Source: Senegalimassilia sp003474385 (GTDB taxonomy: Bacteria > Actinomycetota > Coriobacteriia > Coriobacteriales > Eggerthellaceae). Taken from it: a stretch of DNA of 8,583 nucleotides. Where the stretch lies: positions 1 through 8,583 of the forward strand of contig NZ_QUCY01000044.1 in NCBI RefSeq assembly GCF_003474385.1, given 5' to 3'. Both the position numbers and the translations under genes were made by a program. Each line of letters opens with the position of its first letter. Position 1 is the first letter of the stretch. Positions 1 through 6,356 of this stretch are shown piece by piece. The notes below the pieces were generated by a model that had not been told where the DNA came from, ran no database searches, and saw only the letters and a program-made list of their open reading frames with translations.

Positions 1-114
1 CTCGGGCGCGGCAGGCGCTTCGGGGTCCGGCGCGGCGGCGTTCAGGGGCGTTCCGCAGTTGCCGCAGAATTTCGCGTCGGCGACGTTCTCGGTTGCGCAG
101 TTGGGGCATAGCAT
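1..114 (-). CDS. Zinc-ribbon protein, N-terminal fragment (cut by window edge)
   Basis: Only the first 38 codons are in the window; the gene continues past base 1. The translation starts MLCPNC and contains two CxxC pairs, Cys3/Cys6 and Cys17/Cys20 (FCGNCGTP). This is the classic short zinc ribbon found at the N-terminus of many bacterial proteins of the zinc_ribbon_2/DZR type, where four cysteines bind one Zn2+. After it the chain becomes Ala/Pro/Glu-rich, which looks like a flexible linker to an unseen domain, often a membrane or DUF domain in this architecture. The start is supported by GGAG seven bases before the ATG on the minus strand. A possible -10 box (TACAAT, 206-201 minus) lies about 87 nt upstream without a convincing -35. 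Function beyond zinc binding cannot be told from this fragment. Confidence 0.8.
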   Translation of the reverse strand, partial: MLCPNCATENVADAKFCGNCGTPLNAAAPDPEAPAAPE

Positions 115-399
115 GGCGGTACTCCATTTCTCTTGTCCCGGGCGGGCTTTGCGAATGGATTGATTGCGAACCGCTGCCAGCCCGTAAACCACTTGTGCTT
201 ATTGTAGCTTATCGGTGCAGTTTTTATGGACGTTCCGCCGGAATAGCGTTGCATAATCCCGGTAAACGTAGGGGAGTGGGGTGCGAAAGCGTACGTCGTA
301 CAGGCGCGTTGCAAGCCGATTGGTCGCGCCAAGCGGATTCCCCTCGGCGGAGTTCGGTATTTGAGCGGATGGTTCATGCTTCATTCTCGGAAGGAAGGG

Positions 400-489
400 C
401 CTCCGTCCCCAAACGTCGGGTTCCGGACAGGTAATCCTCCGTCCCCAAGCGTCGGATTCCGGACGGATAACCCTCCGTCCCCAAGTGTC
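400..489 (+). repeat. Tandem 36-nt repeat, two full units plus an 18-nt partial unit
   Basis: Units start at 400, 436 and 472, a period of 36 nt. Each begins CCTCCGTCCCCAA followed by (A/G)(C/T)GTC, and the first two continue into a TTCCGGAC-containing half. The third stops after the first 18 nt. The end of unit 2 and the start of unit 3 form a perfect 7-bp hairpin: GGACGGA (461-467), loop TAACCC, TCCGTCC (474-480). TCCGTCC at 438-444 can alternatively pair with the same GGACGGA. A fourth copy of the core lies at 6386-6409. The repeat is G/C-rich, hairpin-forming and intergenic, which resembles REP-type elements mobilised by RAYT transposases. That origin is inference, since no transposase is in the window. 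Confidence 0.85.
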
Positions 490-559
490 AGGCGGCGCTT
501 TGCCTGCCGCCGGCCGGTATCTGCAGGGTTTGCGCAGAAGCGGCCGCCGGTTGCGCCAG

Positions 560-568
560 TGATATACT
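560..568 (+). promoter_or_regulatory. Candidate extended -10 promoter of alr
   Basis: TG at 560-561, one base, then TATACT at 563-568 matches the extended -10 consensus TGnTATAAT with one difference in the hexamer. No good -35 lies 16-18 nt upstream, which extended -10 promoters tolerate. A start near 575 would give a leader of about 100 nt before the alr ATG at 675. Confidence 0.45.
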
Positions 569-660
569 TGTGTCCGCTATACGACAGACCCGTCGCGTGT
601 CGCGGCTTCGCCGTACGTCGGCATCGCCGACCTGCGCATTCGGGCAAAGCAATGGTTTCA

Positions 661-666
661 AGAGGG
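661..666 (+). promoter_or_regulatory. Ribosome binding site fixing the alr start
   Basis: AGAGGG sits eight bases before the ATG at 675. It matters because the open frame extends further upstream (to an ATG at 570) and because it argues that the long N-terminal extension is translated. The upstream ATG at 570 lacks a comparable site and lies at or before the likely transcription start. Confidence 0.65.
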
Positions 667-674
667 TGCAGAAC

Positions 675-2144
675 ATGGCAGACAATACTCAGCTTCCCAA
701 CGGTTTCACCGGTTTCGCGTTCCGCAAGCCGGCGGGCGGTACCAGCGCGGCGGACGCCATCCGCGAGCGCGAAGCCCAGCGCGCGGCTCATGCCGGTCAG
801 CCTGCGCCTGCGCAGGCGCCTCGCCGTGGCGGGGTTAACGGCTTCCTGACCGAGCGTGAAGCGGCATCCGACGCTGCCAACGAGGTGCGCGGCGCGTTCC
901 AATACAATCGCGATCACGAGGAAACGGCGGCCGCATATTCCGCAGATGGCGAAAACCCCGAGGGCCGCGTGGAGTTCGACCCCGAGAAGCTGGCCACCAT
1001 CCCTGAAAAGGATCGTCGTTGGGCCTGGCTGGAAATCGACCTGAACGCCATCCGCCACAACGCCTCCGCCGTCAAGAAGATGATCGGCTCGGGTCGTCAC
1101 ATGATGGCCGTCGTGAAGGCCGATGCATACGGCCACGGCGCGGTCCGCGTTGCGAAGACGGCGCTGAACTCCGGCGCCGATTACCTGGGTGTCGCCACGG
1201 TCGACGAGGGCATCAAACTGCGCGAAGGCCTGGTCAATGCCCCGATTCTCATGCTTGCCGAGCCGCCTGCCAGCGCTATCCCGCTGCTGCTCGCCTACAA
1301 GATCATGCCGGCGGTGTATTCTCCCGAGTTCGCCATCAAGTATGCGGAGGCCGCAGACTCCATGGGGCTGCGCGCGCCGTACCATCTGGCCATCAACACG
1401 GGCATGAACCGCATCGGCGTGCGCTGGGACGAAGTGGTGAACTTCATGCACCAGATCGGCTTCCATCGCGCGCTCGAGCTCGAGGGCGTGTTCACGCACT
1501 TCGCTACGGCGGATTGCCCGGAGACGCTTGACTTTCATATCCAGGCGAAGCGCTATATCGAGGCCGTCGAGGCGCTGCGCGCTGCGGGCATCAACCCCGG
1601 TATCGTGCACTGCGCGAACTCCGCCGCCGCCATCCGTTACCCTGACGTTCGTTTCGACATGGTGCGCCTGGGCATCGGCCTGTACGGCTACCAGCCCTGC
1701 CCTGAAACCACGCCGCTCATCGAGCTGCGCCCGGCCATGAGCGTGCACGCGCGCATCACCGATACGCGCCTGGTGCCCATGAGCGAGGGCGTCAGCTACG
1801 GGCTGAACTACCGCAGCCCCGGCAGCGTGAAGATCTGCACCGTGCCCGTCGGGTACGGCGACGGCCTGCGTCGCGGGCTGTCGAGCCGCACCGACTTCCT
1901 GGTCGACGGCGTGCGCTGCCGCCAGGTGGGCAACATCTGCATGGATCAGTGCATGTTCGAGGTGGACCTGCGCAGCTACGCGCGCCGTCGCCGCGTCGAT
2001 CCCCAGGTGGGCGACGAGGTCCTCATCGTGGGTCAGCAGGGTGACGCCATGGTCACCATCGAGGAGATGTGCGAAACCTTGGGCACCATTCCGCACGAGC
2101 TGTGCATCGGCTTCGCCCAGCGCATGCCGCGCTACTACGTGTAA
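675..2144 (+). CDS. alr: Alanine racemase with long N-terminal extension
   Basis: This cytoplasmic PLP enzyme interconverts L- and D-alanine and supplies D-Ala for peptidoglycan. The protein has 489 aa, against roughly 370-390 for typical Alr. The catalytic core begins near residue 113 (RRWAWLEIDL). Lys148 in VVKADAYGHG is the PLP lysine, and Tyr375 in GVSYGLNYR is the second catalytic base (Tyr265 in Geobacillus Alr). NTGMNRIG, RLGIGLYGY, VPVGYGDG and NICMDQCMF are all present, so the enzyme should be active. The extra ~112 residues are rich in Ala, Glu, Gln, Arg and Pro, probably disordered, with NGF at residues 9-11 and 55-57. The start at 675 has AGAGGG eight bases upstream, and no good start lies just before the core, so the extension appears genuine. 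The gene stands alone, with its own promoter candidate and a strong terminator downstream. Confidence 0.97.
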   Translation: MADNTQLPNGFTGFAFRKPAGGTSAADAIREREAQRAAHAGQPAPAQAPRRGGVNGFLTEREAASDAANEVRGAFQYNRDHEETAAAYSADGENPEGRVEFDPEKLATIPEKDRRWAWLEIDLNAIRHNASAVKKMIGSGRHMMAVVKADAYGHGAVRVAKTALNSGADYLGVATVDEGIKLREGLVNAPILMLAEPPASAIPLLLAYKIMPAVYSPEFAIKYAEAADSMGLRAPYHLAINTGMNRIGVRWDEVVNFMHQIGFHRALELEGVFTHFATADCPETLDFHIQAKRYIEAVEALRAAGINPGIVHCANSAAAIRYPDVRFDMVRLGIGLYGYQPCPETTPLIELRPAMSVHARITDTRLVPMSEGVSYGLNYRSPGSVKICTVPVGYGDGLRRGLSSRTDFLVDGVRCRQVGNICMDQCMFEVDLRSYARRRRVDPQVGDEVLIVGQQGDAMVTIEEMCETLGTIPHELCIGFAQRMPRYYV

Positions 2145-2180
2145 GTAGGGAAGCGGGGCTGCGCCGGAGGGACTGCGCTG

Positions 2181-2275
2181 CAGGTGCTCCAGCTTGAGGG
2201 TTTGCGCCCGGGGTGATTTCGCGTCAAGAGGTCCTGCTTAAATCCCCCTATTTCAGTTGTCAAAGCTGGCACCTG
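2181..2275 (+). repeat. Long-range inverted repeat in the alr 3' region
   Basis: CAGGTGCTCCAGCTT (2181-2195) is complementary to AAGCTGGCACCTG (2263-2275) over 13 bp with a 2-nt bulge, closing a 67-nt loop. It lies between the alr stop and the strong terminator. In RNA it would form a large stem-loop. No known RNA family is recognised. Confidence 0.6.
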
Positions 2276-2296
2276 GTAACTCTTCTCAAGTGAATG

Positions 2297-2342
2297 AAAA
2301 GGCCTTCTGCCTTCCTGTGGTCGGGATGCAGAAGGCCTTTTT
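2297..2342. terminator. Strong bidirectional Rho-independent terminator
   Basis: AAAAGGCCTTCTGC (2297-2310) pairs perfectly over 14 bp with GCAGAAGGCCTTTT (2328-2341) around a 17-nt loop. On the plus strand the stem ends in TTTTT, which suits termination of alr. On the minus strand the mirror image also ends in a T-run, so it can stop proC transcripts about 230 nt past the proC stop codon. Confidence 0.92.
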
Positions 2343-2569
2343 GCGTATGCGGTTTAGGGGCTAGGCGCACCATCGGTTTCGGGCCCCGATCCTACCAGGG
2401 TGGTCGTACGTTCAGCGATGGCGCGGATAGGATGCGGTATCGGGCTTTGAGGTACCCTGCCACGCTTTTCGATGCGCACCGCCGCCGGGATGGCGCCTTG
2501 GGAATCTTCCGGTTTCCGTTTGCGGCGCCTTTCGTCGTGGCGTTCTCTCTGGCGAGTGATGCCTCCCCG

Positions 2570-3361
2570 CTACTGCAGCGTGGCGTCGACGGCGCTGATG
2601 AGCGCGTTGCGCAGGCCCGCGGCCTCAAGCGCTGCCACGCCCTTGATGGTGGTGCCTCCGGGGCTGCACACGGCGTCCTTCATGGCGCCGGGGTGCGTGC
2701 CGGTGGCCAGATGCAGCTGCGCGGTGCCGGCCATCATCTGCGCCGCCAGGCGATACGCGGTGGCGCGGGGCAGGCCGTTCTTCACGCCGCCGTCGGCCAG
2801 CGATTCCAGGAACATGGCGGCGAAGGCGGGGCCGCACCCGGCGACGGCGCTGGCGGTCGAGAGCAAGTGTCCCGCAACGGGCTCGATGAGCGCGATGCCG
2901 CCGAACAGCCCGGCGAACGTCTCCCATTCGTCGGCGCTGAGCGAGTGCTTCTGCTCGCAGGCGATCACGCCGCAGCCCACGGCGATAGGCGTGTTGGGGA
3001 TGGTGGAAAGGTGGTGGCTGCCGGCCCCCAGCAGATCCTCATAGAAGTCGAACAGCAGGCCTGCGGCAACCGACACCACGGCCTTGCCGGCAAGCGCCTC
3101 GCGCGCCGGCGCCAGCACGTCGGCCACCATATAGGGCTTCACGGCCACGATGACCAGGTCGCTTGCCTCGGCGACCTCGGCGGGGGTATGCACGGCGTTC
3201 GCTCCCAGCGGCTTGCAGCTTGCCTCCAGCTTGTCGAAGTGCGCGGCGCAGGCGGTGATGCGGCCGCCGTCGAAGCTGGCGTGTTCCACCAGCCCCTTCG
3301 CCATGGCCTGTGCCATGTTGCCGAACCCGATGAACCCGATGCGTGCAGTGCTTGCGTCCAT
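2570..3361 (-). CDS. proC: Pyrroline-5-carboxylate reductase
   Basis: This enzyme catalyses the last step of proline synthesis, NAD(P)H-dependent reduction of pyrroline-5-carboxylate to L-proline, in the cytoplasm. The protein has 263 aa, normal for the family. The N-terminal Rossmann domain carries the dinucleotide-binding motif GFIGFGNM (residues 9-16). VAVKP (72-76) and IPNTP (121-125) are typical strand/loop motifs. The C-terminal helical dimerisation domain carries AGCGPAF (174-180) and the ProC signature CSPGGTT followed by GLR (232-251), so all key regions are intact. The start is supported by AGGAG five bases before the ATG. The gene is transcribed toward the bidirectional terminator and lies 183 nt downstream of the esterase gene. 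That gap and its palindromes suggest proC has its own promoter; TAAAAT at 3419-3414 (minus) is a weak -10 candidate. Confidence 0.97.
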   Translation of the reverse strand: MDASTARIGFIGFGNMAQAMAKGLVEHASFDGGRITACAAHFDKLEASCKPLGANAVHTPAEVAEASDLVIVAVKPYMVADVLAPAREALAGKAVVSVAAGLLFDFYEDLLGAGSHHLSTIPNTPIAVGCGVIACEQKHSLSADEWETFAGLFGGIALIEPVAGHLLSTASAVAGCGPAFAAMFLESLADGGVKNGLPRATAYRLAAQMMAGTAQLHLATGTHPGAMKDAVCSPGGTTIKGVAALEAAGLRNALISAVDATLQ

Positions 3362-3474
3362 TGCGTCTCCTTTGCCGTGTTGTTCTCGTTGTCCGCGATT
3401 TGCGTTGCAGATGATTTTACGCCATCGCCATGTCCAGCGTGTGACGAAGCGCGCGTGTGGCGAAGGGGTTGCGC

Positions 3475-3506
3475 GTCGTGCAACGACTTTTGCGCTAGCT
3501 CAAAAG
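3475..3506. repeat. Near-perfect 20-bp palindrome with an adjoining 5-bp hairpin
   Basis: CTTTTG (3487-3492) and CAAAAG (3501-3506) flank CGCTAGCT, so 18 of 20 bases are palindromic. Directly next to it GTCGT (3475-3479) and ACGAC (3483-3487) form a second dyad around GCA. They lie between the esterase stop codon and the proC start. No T-tract follows on the minus strand, so an operator or RNA hairpin is likelier than an intrinsic terminator. Confidence 0.6.
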
Positions 3507-3544
3507 ATGTGTCATCGCGTTGTTTTGCCGGTGGTTCAGAAGGG

Positions 3545-4303
3545 TCATCGAGCTAGCGCCCAGGCGATGCCCTTTGCCATACGTAGGGCGGGTTCCTTGA
3601 AGTGGTTGCCGGGGTTTTGCTCGAAGACGGTGGGCACGCCTCTGGCCTCGAACAGCTCGACGACGTCGCGCGTGCCTTGCGCCACATTGCGCAAAAGCCT
3701 GCTGGGCGTGCGTGCCTCCTTGCTGCCAAGCGAGAAGTATGCGCAGGCGGGCTTGCGCGCGAACTCGTTCGCAGCGGCGTAGCCGGCGAAATCCGGGTAC
3801 CACAGCGAGCCCGATGCACTCGCAACGCGCCCGAACGCCGCGCTGTTGAAGCAGGCCCACGTGGCGAACAGCCCTGCAAGCGAGTAACCCGCCAGCACGC
3901 GTTGCTCGGGTTTGCGCGGCGCGTCCCCCTCGACGCGAGGGATGATCTCGCTTTCAAGCAAGCGGAGCTGTTCGGCCGCTTTGCCCGCGAACGGCGCGTC
4001 ATCGGCGAACAGCCCGGGGCATTCCCAAGGCGTCAGGTCGTCGTTCCAGCAACGCGGCCGTATAGCCGCAAGCACGAATTCCCGGTAGCCAAGCTCGCGG
4101 CACAACTGCAGCACCTCGGACCCATCACCATCATGAACATGCAGGTAAACCGCCGGAAGACTATCCGGGAGGGCTGGGCTTGTTTCGCCGGATCGGCCCT
4201 CGTCGGCATCAGGGCGCGCTTCGTCTGCGCAATGCGCCGGCACGTGTACGGTCACGTGATTGCCGCAAACAGTGAATTCCCTGATTATGTCTTTGCCATC
4301 CAT
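3545..4303 (-). CDS. Alpha/beta-hydrolase-fold esterase (Fes/IroE-like putative esterase family)
   Basis: A 252-aa predicted serine esterase with no signal peptide or membrane segment, so probably cytoplasmic. The nucleophile elbow GYSLAG (residues 139-144) gives Ser141, and His234 in NPGNHF fits the catalytic histidine. The stretch NDDLTPW (87-93), SGSLWYP (164-170) and SLGSKEARTP (191-200) resemble the putative-esterase family (PF00756) that includes enterobactin esterases Fes and IroE. The acidic member of the triad is not certain; Glu196 or a nearby acid is possible. The substrate is unknown, and no siderophore genes are nearby. The start codon is 21 nt downstream of the macrodomain gene stop and lacks a clear Shine-Dalgarno sequence, which suggests translational coupling or weak expression. 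An enterochelin-type role would be a guess. Confidence 0.85.
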   Translation of the reverse strand: MDGKDIIREFTVCGNHVTVHVPAHCADEARPDADEGRSGETSPALPDSLPAVYLHVHDGDGSEVLQLCRELGYREFVLAAIRPRCWNDDLTPWECPGLFADDAPFAGKAAEQLRLLESEIIPRVEGDAPRKPEQRVLAGYSLAGLFATWACFNSAAFGRVASASGSLWYPDFAGYAAANEFARKPACAYFSLGSKEARTPSRLLRNVAQGTRDVVELFEARGVPTVFEQNPGNHFKEPALRMAKGIAWALAR

Positions 4304-4324
4304 GTTTTGCTTTATGCAGATGCA

Positions 4325-5185
4325 TTAGGAGCGGAACGTGATGCCTTCGGGCAGGTCGTTGGGGTCGAAATCGTCTTCGTCGTCCTCTTCGGCTTCGGTG
4401 GGCGTGACGACGACGGGCTCGGGTTCGCGCTCTTCGCCGAATGCATCCTCGAACGGGGCGAGGACGGCGCGCGGCACGGCGAACGTGATGTGGCCGATGG
4501 CTCCGGGGTGCGCGGCGATCCAGGAGCGGAACAGCTCGATGACCACCTCGGCGTCGAATCCCTGCGGGCCGGCGCCGAATGCGCCCATTATCAGCGTTTC
4601 GGCGCCGTTGGCTGCGGCGATGCGCAGCAGCGCCTCCACGCGGGCGCGCAACGCCGTCCCGATCTCGCGCTCGGAGCGGTGGTTCTCCAGCGCATGGGTG
4701 CGGTTGGGCTCGGGGATGGCCAGCACGTCGGCGCGGCGGATATCGCCGTCGTGAACGAACGTCACCTGGGGCAGGTACAGCGCGCGGTCAGTGTAAAGCT
4801 GGCCGGACGCAAACCCGCGGTTGGCGGCATGATATGTGTTTTTGCAGCCGCACAAAACCGGGTACAGATTGCTCTCCGAGCACAGGATCTGCTCGGGCCC
4901 GAACGCGCCGTCTTCGTACGCGCCGCCCGGGCGCATGAACGAGCACGGGTCCACGACCACGGTCTTGCCCTTCGCGCTATGCACCGCCTTCACGGCGAAA
5001 TCGCTGGTCACGCTGGTGGTAGTTGTTGCGCCCTCCTCGACTTCGGGCAGCTCAAGCTCGCGCCCCTCGCCATCTTCGTAGATGATCGCGGCGTCGATGG
5101 TTTCTTGGGTGTCCTTGGAAAACGCCCCGCGCATCAGCGCAAGGTTGCTTGCGGCGGCGGCTTTTCTCTCATCGCGTGTAGGCAT
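4325..5185 (-). CDS. TIGR02452 / microbial PARG-like macrodomain protein with altered catalytic motif
   Basis: This 286-aa protein matches the architecture of bacterial PARG-like proteins (TIGR02452): an N-terminal helical segment, then a macrodomain. The ADP-ribose-loop signature DPCSFMRPGGAY...LCSESNLYP (79-109) and the second loop LIMGAFGAGPQGFD (198-211) are clear. Known family members remove ADP-ribose chains or bind ADP-ribose. The PARG signature GGG-x(6-8)-QEE here reads GGA (87-89) and PEQ (97-99). The codon at 4891-4889 is CAG, so the position of the second, catalytic Glu is Gln99. The protein may therefore be catalytically dead, altered, or an ADP-ribose binder. The C-terminus (251-286) is a very acidic tail. 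The start is backed by AAGGAG five bases upstream. It is followed by the esterase gene as a likely two-gene operon. Confidence 0.85.
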   Translation of the reverse strand: MPTRDERKAAAASNLALMRGAFSKDTQETIDAAIIYEDGEGRELELPEVEEGATTTTSVTSDFAVKAVHSAKGKTVVVDPCSFMRPGGAYEDGAFGPEQILCSESNLYPVLCGCKNTYHAANRGFASGQLYTDRALYLPQVTFVHDGDIRRADVLAIPEPNRTHALENHRSEREIGTALRARVEALLRIAAANGAETLIMGAFGAGPQGFDAEVVIELFRSWIAAHPGAIGHITFAVPRAVLAPFEDAFGEEREPEPVVVTPTEAEEDDEDDFDPNDLPEGITFRS

Positions 5186-5565
5186 GGTCTCTCCTTAAGG
5201 CAGATGATTCGACTCATCGTTCATCGTAGCAGCTGGCAAGCCCGTCGCAGCCCGATGTTTCCGCGATTTAACGCAACCGTTAGCAAAGGTATCCCACCGG
5301 CTGCGGACGCCGCGCGAACGGTGGTTCAAAACCGCCCAGAACCAGCGAGGCTTCATTTGGGCGAAAAACTCGTTATCTTGCAGGCTTGTGAGCCGCCTTC
5401 GTCGATAACGAATCGGCTTTTCCGCGCGTTGTTTAGTCTGCCGCTAGTTTTCCGCTGTTGTGCTAGGCTGTTGACCAAGGAAAACGTTGTGTGCTTGCGC
5501 GGTTCGCAAACTCACCAACCGCGCGGTGGGCACGTCGCCGTTCGACGCACGGAAAGGGGCACACC
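5186..5565. other. 380-nt intergenic region between divergent genes
   Basis: This gap lies between the macrodomain gene (minus) and the uracil-DNA glycosylase gene (plus) and must hold both promoters. No gene is supported. A hairpin GGTGGTT/AACCGCC with loop CAA sits at 5320-5336, and TGGTTC (5322-5327) can alternatively pair with GAACCA (5339-5344). A weak extended -10 (TGCTAGGCT, 5461-5469) may serve the glycosylase gene. No convincing promoter is seen for the minus-strand operon. Confidence 0.5.
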
Positions 5566-6180
5566 ATGCCGAAACCGCATATCCCGCTCGATGAGCTGCG
5601 CGTGCAGGTGGAATCATGCCGCCGCTGCCCGCTGTGCGACGGCCGCACGCAAACGGTGTTCGGTGTGGGCAACCCGCATGCGCGCGTGATGTTCATCGGC
5701 GAGGCGCCGGGCAAAAACGAGGATCTGCAGGGCGAGCCGTTCGTAGGCGCCGCCGGGCACTACCTTAACGAGTTGCTCGGGTGTGCCGGTTTGCGCCGCG
5801 AGGACGTGTTCATCGCCAACGTGCTGAAGTGCCGCCCTCCCGGAAACCGCGACCCGCGACCTGAGGAAATCCAAACCTGCACGCCGTTCCTTCGCGAGCA
5901 AACGCGCACCATCGACCCGGAAGTCCTGGTCACGCTCGGTAAGTTTTCCACGCAGTTCGTCCTGAAGACGCAGATGGGGATCACGCGCCTGCACGGTCGC
6001 GTGCAGCGGGCGGGTAAATTCCTCGTCTTTCCCATCTTTCACCCCGCCGCCGCGCTCTACGATGGCGCAAAGCGTGAGGCCTTGGAAAACGACTTCGTAA
6101 CCCTAGGTCAGCTGCTGCATCAACTAGACGAGCAAAAGGCAAAAGCCGCGAAAGAGGAAGAGCAGCAAAACGGGCAGTAA
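5566..6180 (+). CDS. udg: Type-4 (family 4) [4Fe-4S] uracil-DNA glycosylase
   Basis: This base-excision-repair enzyme removes uracil from DNA, mostly that arising from cytosine deamination. The 204-aa length is normal for family 4. Four cysteines, Cys18, Cys21, Cys89 and Cys105, have the spacing of the iron-sulfur cluster ligands in Thermus UDGa. Motif A is GEAPGKNED (residues 45-53), FVGAAG (59-64) follows, NVLKCRPPGNRDP (85-97) is characteristic, and HPAA (159-162) is the C-terminal catalytic loop. The C-terminus is a charged Lys/Glu/Gln-rich tail. The start at 5566 is chosen over the in-frame ATG at 5491 because AGGGG lies about six bases upstream and the N-terminal ESCRRCPLC block then lies at the usual distance. 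The gene stands alone; folC follows after 346 nt. Confidence 0.95.
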   Translation: MPKPHIPLDELRVQVESCRRCPLCDGRTQTVFGVGNPHARVMFIGEAPGKNEDLQGEPFVGAAGHYLNELLGCAGLRREDVFIANVLKCRPPGNRDPRPEEIQTCTPFLREQTRTIDPEVLVTLGKFSTQFVLKTQMGITRLHGRVQRAGKFLVFPIFHPAAALYDGAKREALENDFVTLGQLLHQLDEQKAKAAKEEEQQNGQ

Positions 6181-6188
6181 CCGCAGCA

Positions 6189-6259
6189 GGGGAGAAGGCC
6201 GGCAAAAGCGCTGAGGGGTTGGCGAGAACAGAAGGGGCCGGAATCGGGGAGAAGGCCGG
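6189..6259 (+). repeat. 14-bp direct repeat pair
   Basis: GGGGAGAAGGCCGG occurs exactly at 6189-6202 and 6246-6259, just downstream of the glycosylase stop codon. The copies are 57 nt apart start to start. The related purine-rich string between them suggests local duplication. No function is recognised. Confidence 0.6.
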
Positions 6260-6356
6260 ATAGGTGCGCAAGTCGTAGAAAGTAAACGCAGCTTGGCCGG
6301 TTTACCCGGGCTCAAAAGCATGAGCTTCGGATTAGGCTATCGCTTGGAGTGCGTCG

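Larger units (their letters stand above)
115..674. other. 560-nt intergenic region between divergent genes
   Basis: This gap separates the divergent zinc-ribbon gene (minus) and alr (plus). Bases 115-230 should hold the leader and promoter of the zinc-ribbon gene. I see nothing definite in 231-399: open frames exist there on both strands, but none has a ribosome binding site or recognisable protein. Bases 400-489 carry tandem repeats. Just after them, GGCGGC (491-496) and GCCGCC (506-511) form a small hairpin without a T-tract. The alr promoter candidate and leader follow from about 560, and the leader contains a small GTCGG/CCGAC hairpin near 620. Confidence 0.6.
2145..2569. other. 425-nt intergenic region between convergent alr and proC
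   Basis: No gene is supported. The first part, about 150 nt of alr 3' region, contains a long-range inverted repeat (2181-2195 with 2263-2275). Next comes the bidirectional terminator at 2297-2342. In 2343-2569, downstream of proC on the minus strand, I see only short GC-rich dyads such as TCGGG/CCCGA near 2380 and a pair of GGCGCC palindromes. No separate proC terminator with a T-tract is visible. Confidence 0.6.

Noticed and set aside
199..384. Small 61-aa minus-strand ORF in the gap before alr
   Set aside because: No Shine-Dalgarno sequence precedes its ATG, it shows no motif, and it lies in repeat-bearing intergenic DNA.
400..489. CRISPR array (36-nt period)
   Set aside because: The period equals a typical CRISPR repeat length, but the units are directly tandem with no unique spacers, there are only two and a half copies, and no cas genes are nearby.
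381..2096. 571-aa open frame antisense to alr
   Set aside because: It is a mirror frame of GC-rich alr. It is low-complexity (Ala/His/Arg-rich), has no ribosome site or recognisable domain, and alr is certain on the other strand.
5471..5499. Sigma-70 promoter with -35 TTGACC before the glycosylase gene
   Set aside because: TTGACC is a good -35, but no -10-like hexamer lies 16-18 nt downstream.
3602..5689. 695-aa open frame on the plus strand
   Set aside because: It runs antisense through the esterase and macrodomain genes and overlaps the start of the glycosylase gene. It is a stop-poor shadow frame typical of GC-rich DNA.
6124..6321. Leucine-rich 65-aa minus-strand ORF, apparently hydrophobic small protein
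   Set aside because: It overlaps the glycosylase 3' end antisense. Its Leu/Arg/Pro composition comes from the purine-rich plus strand, and no ribosome site is seen.
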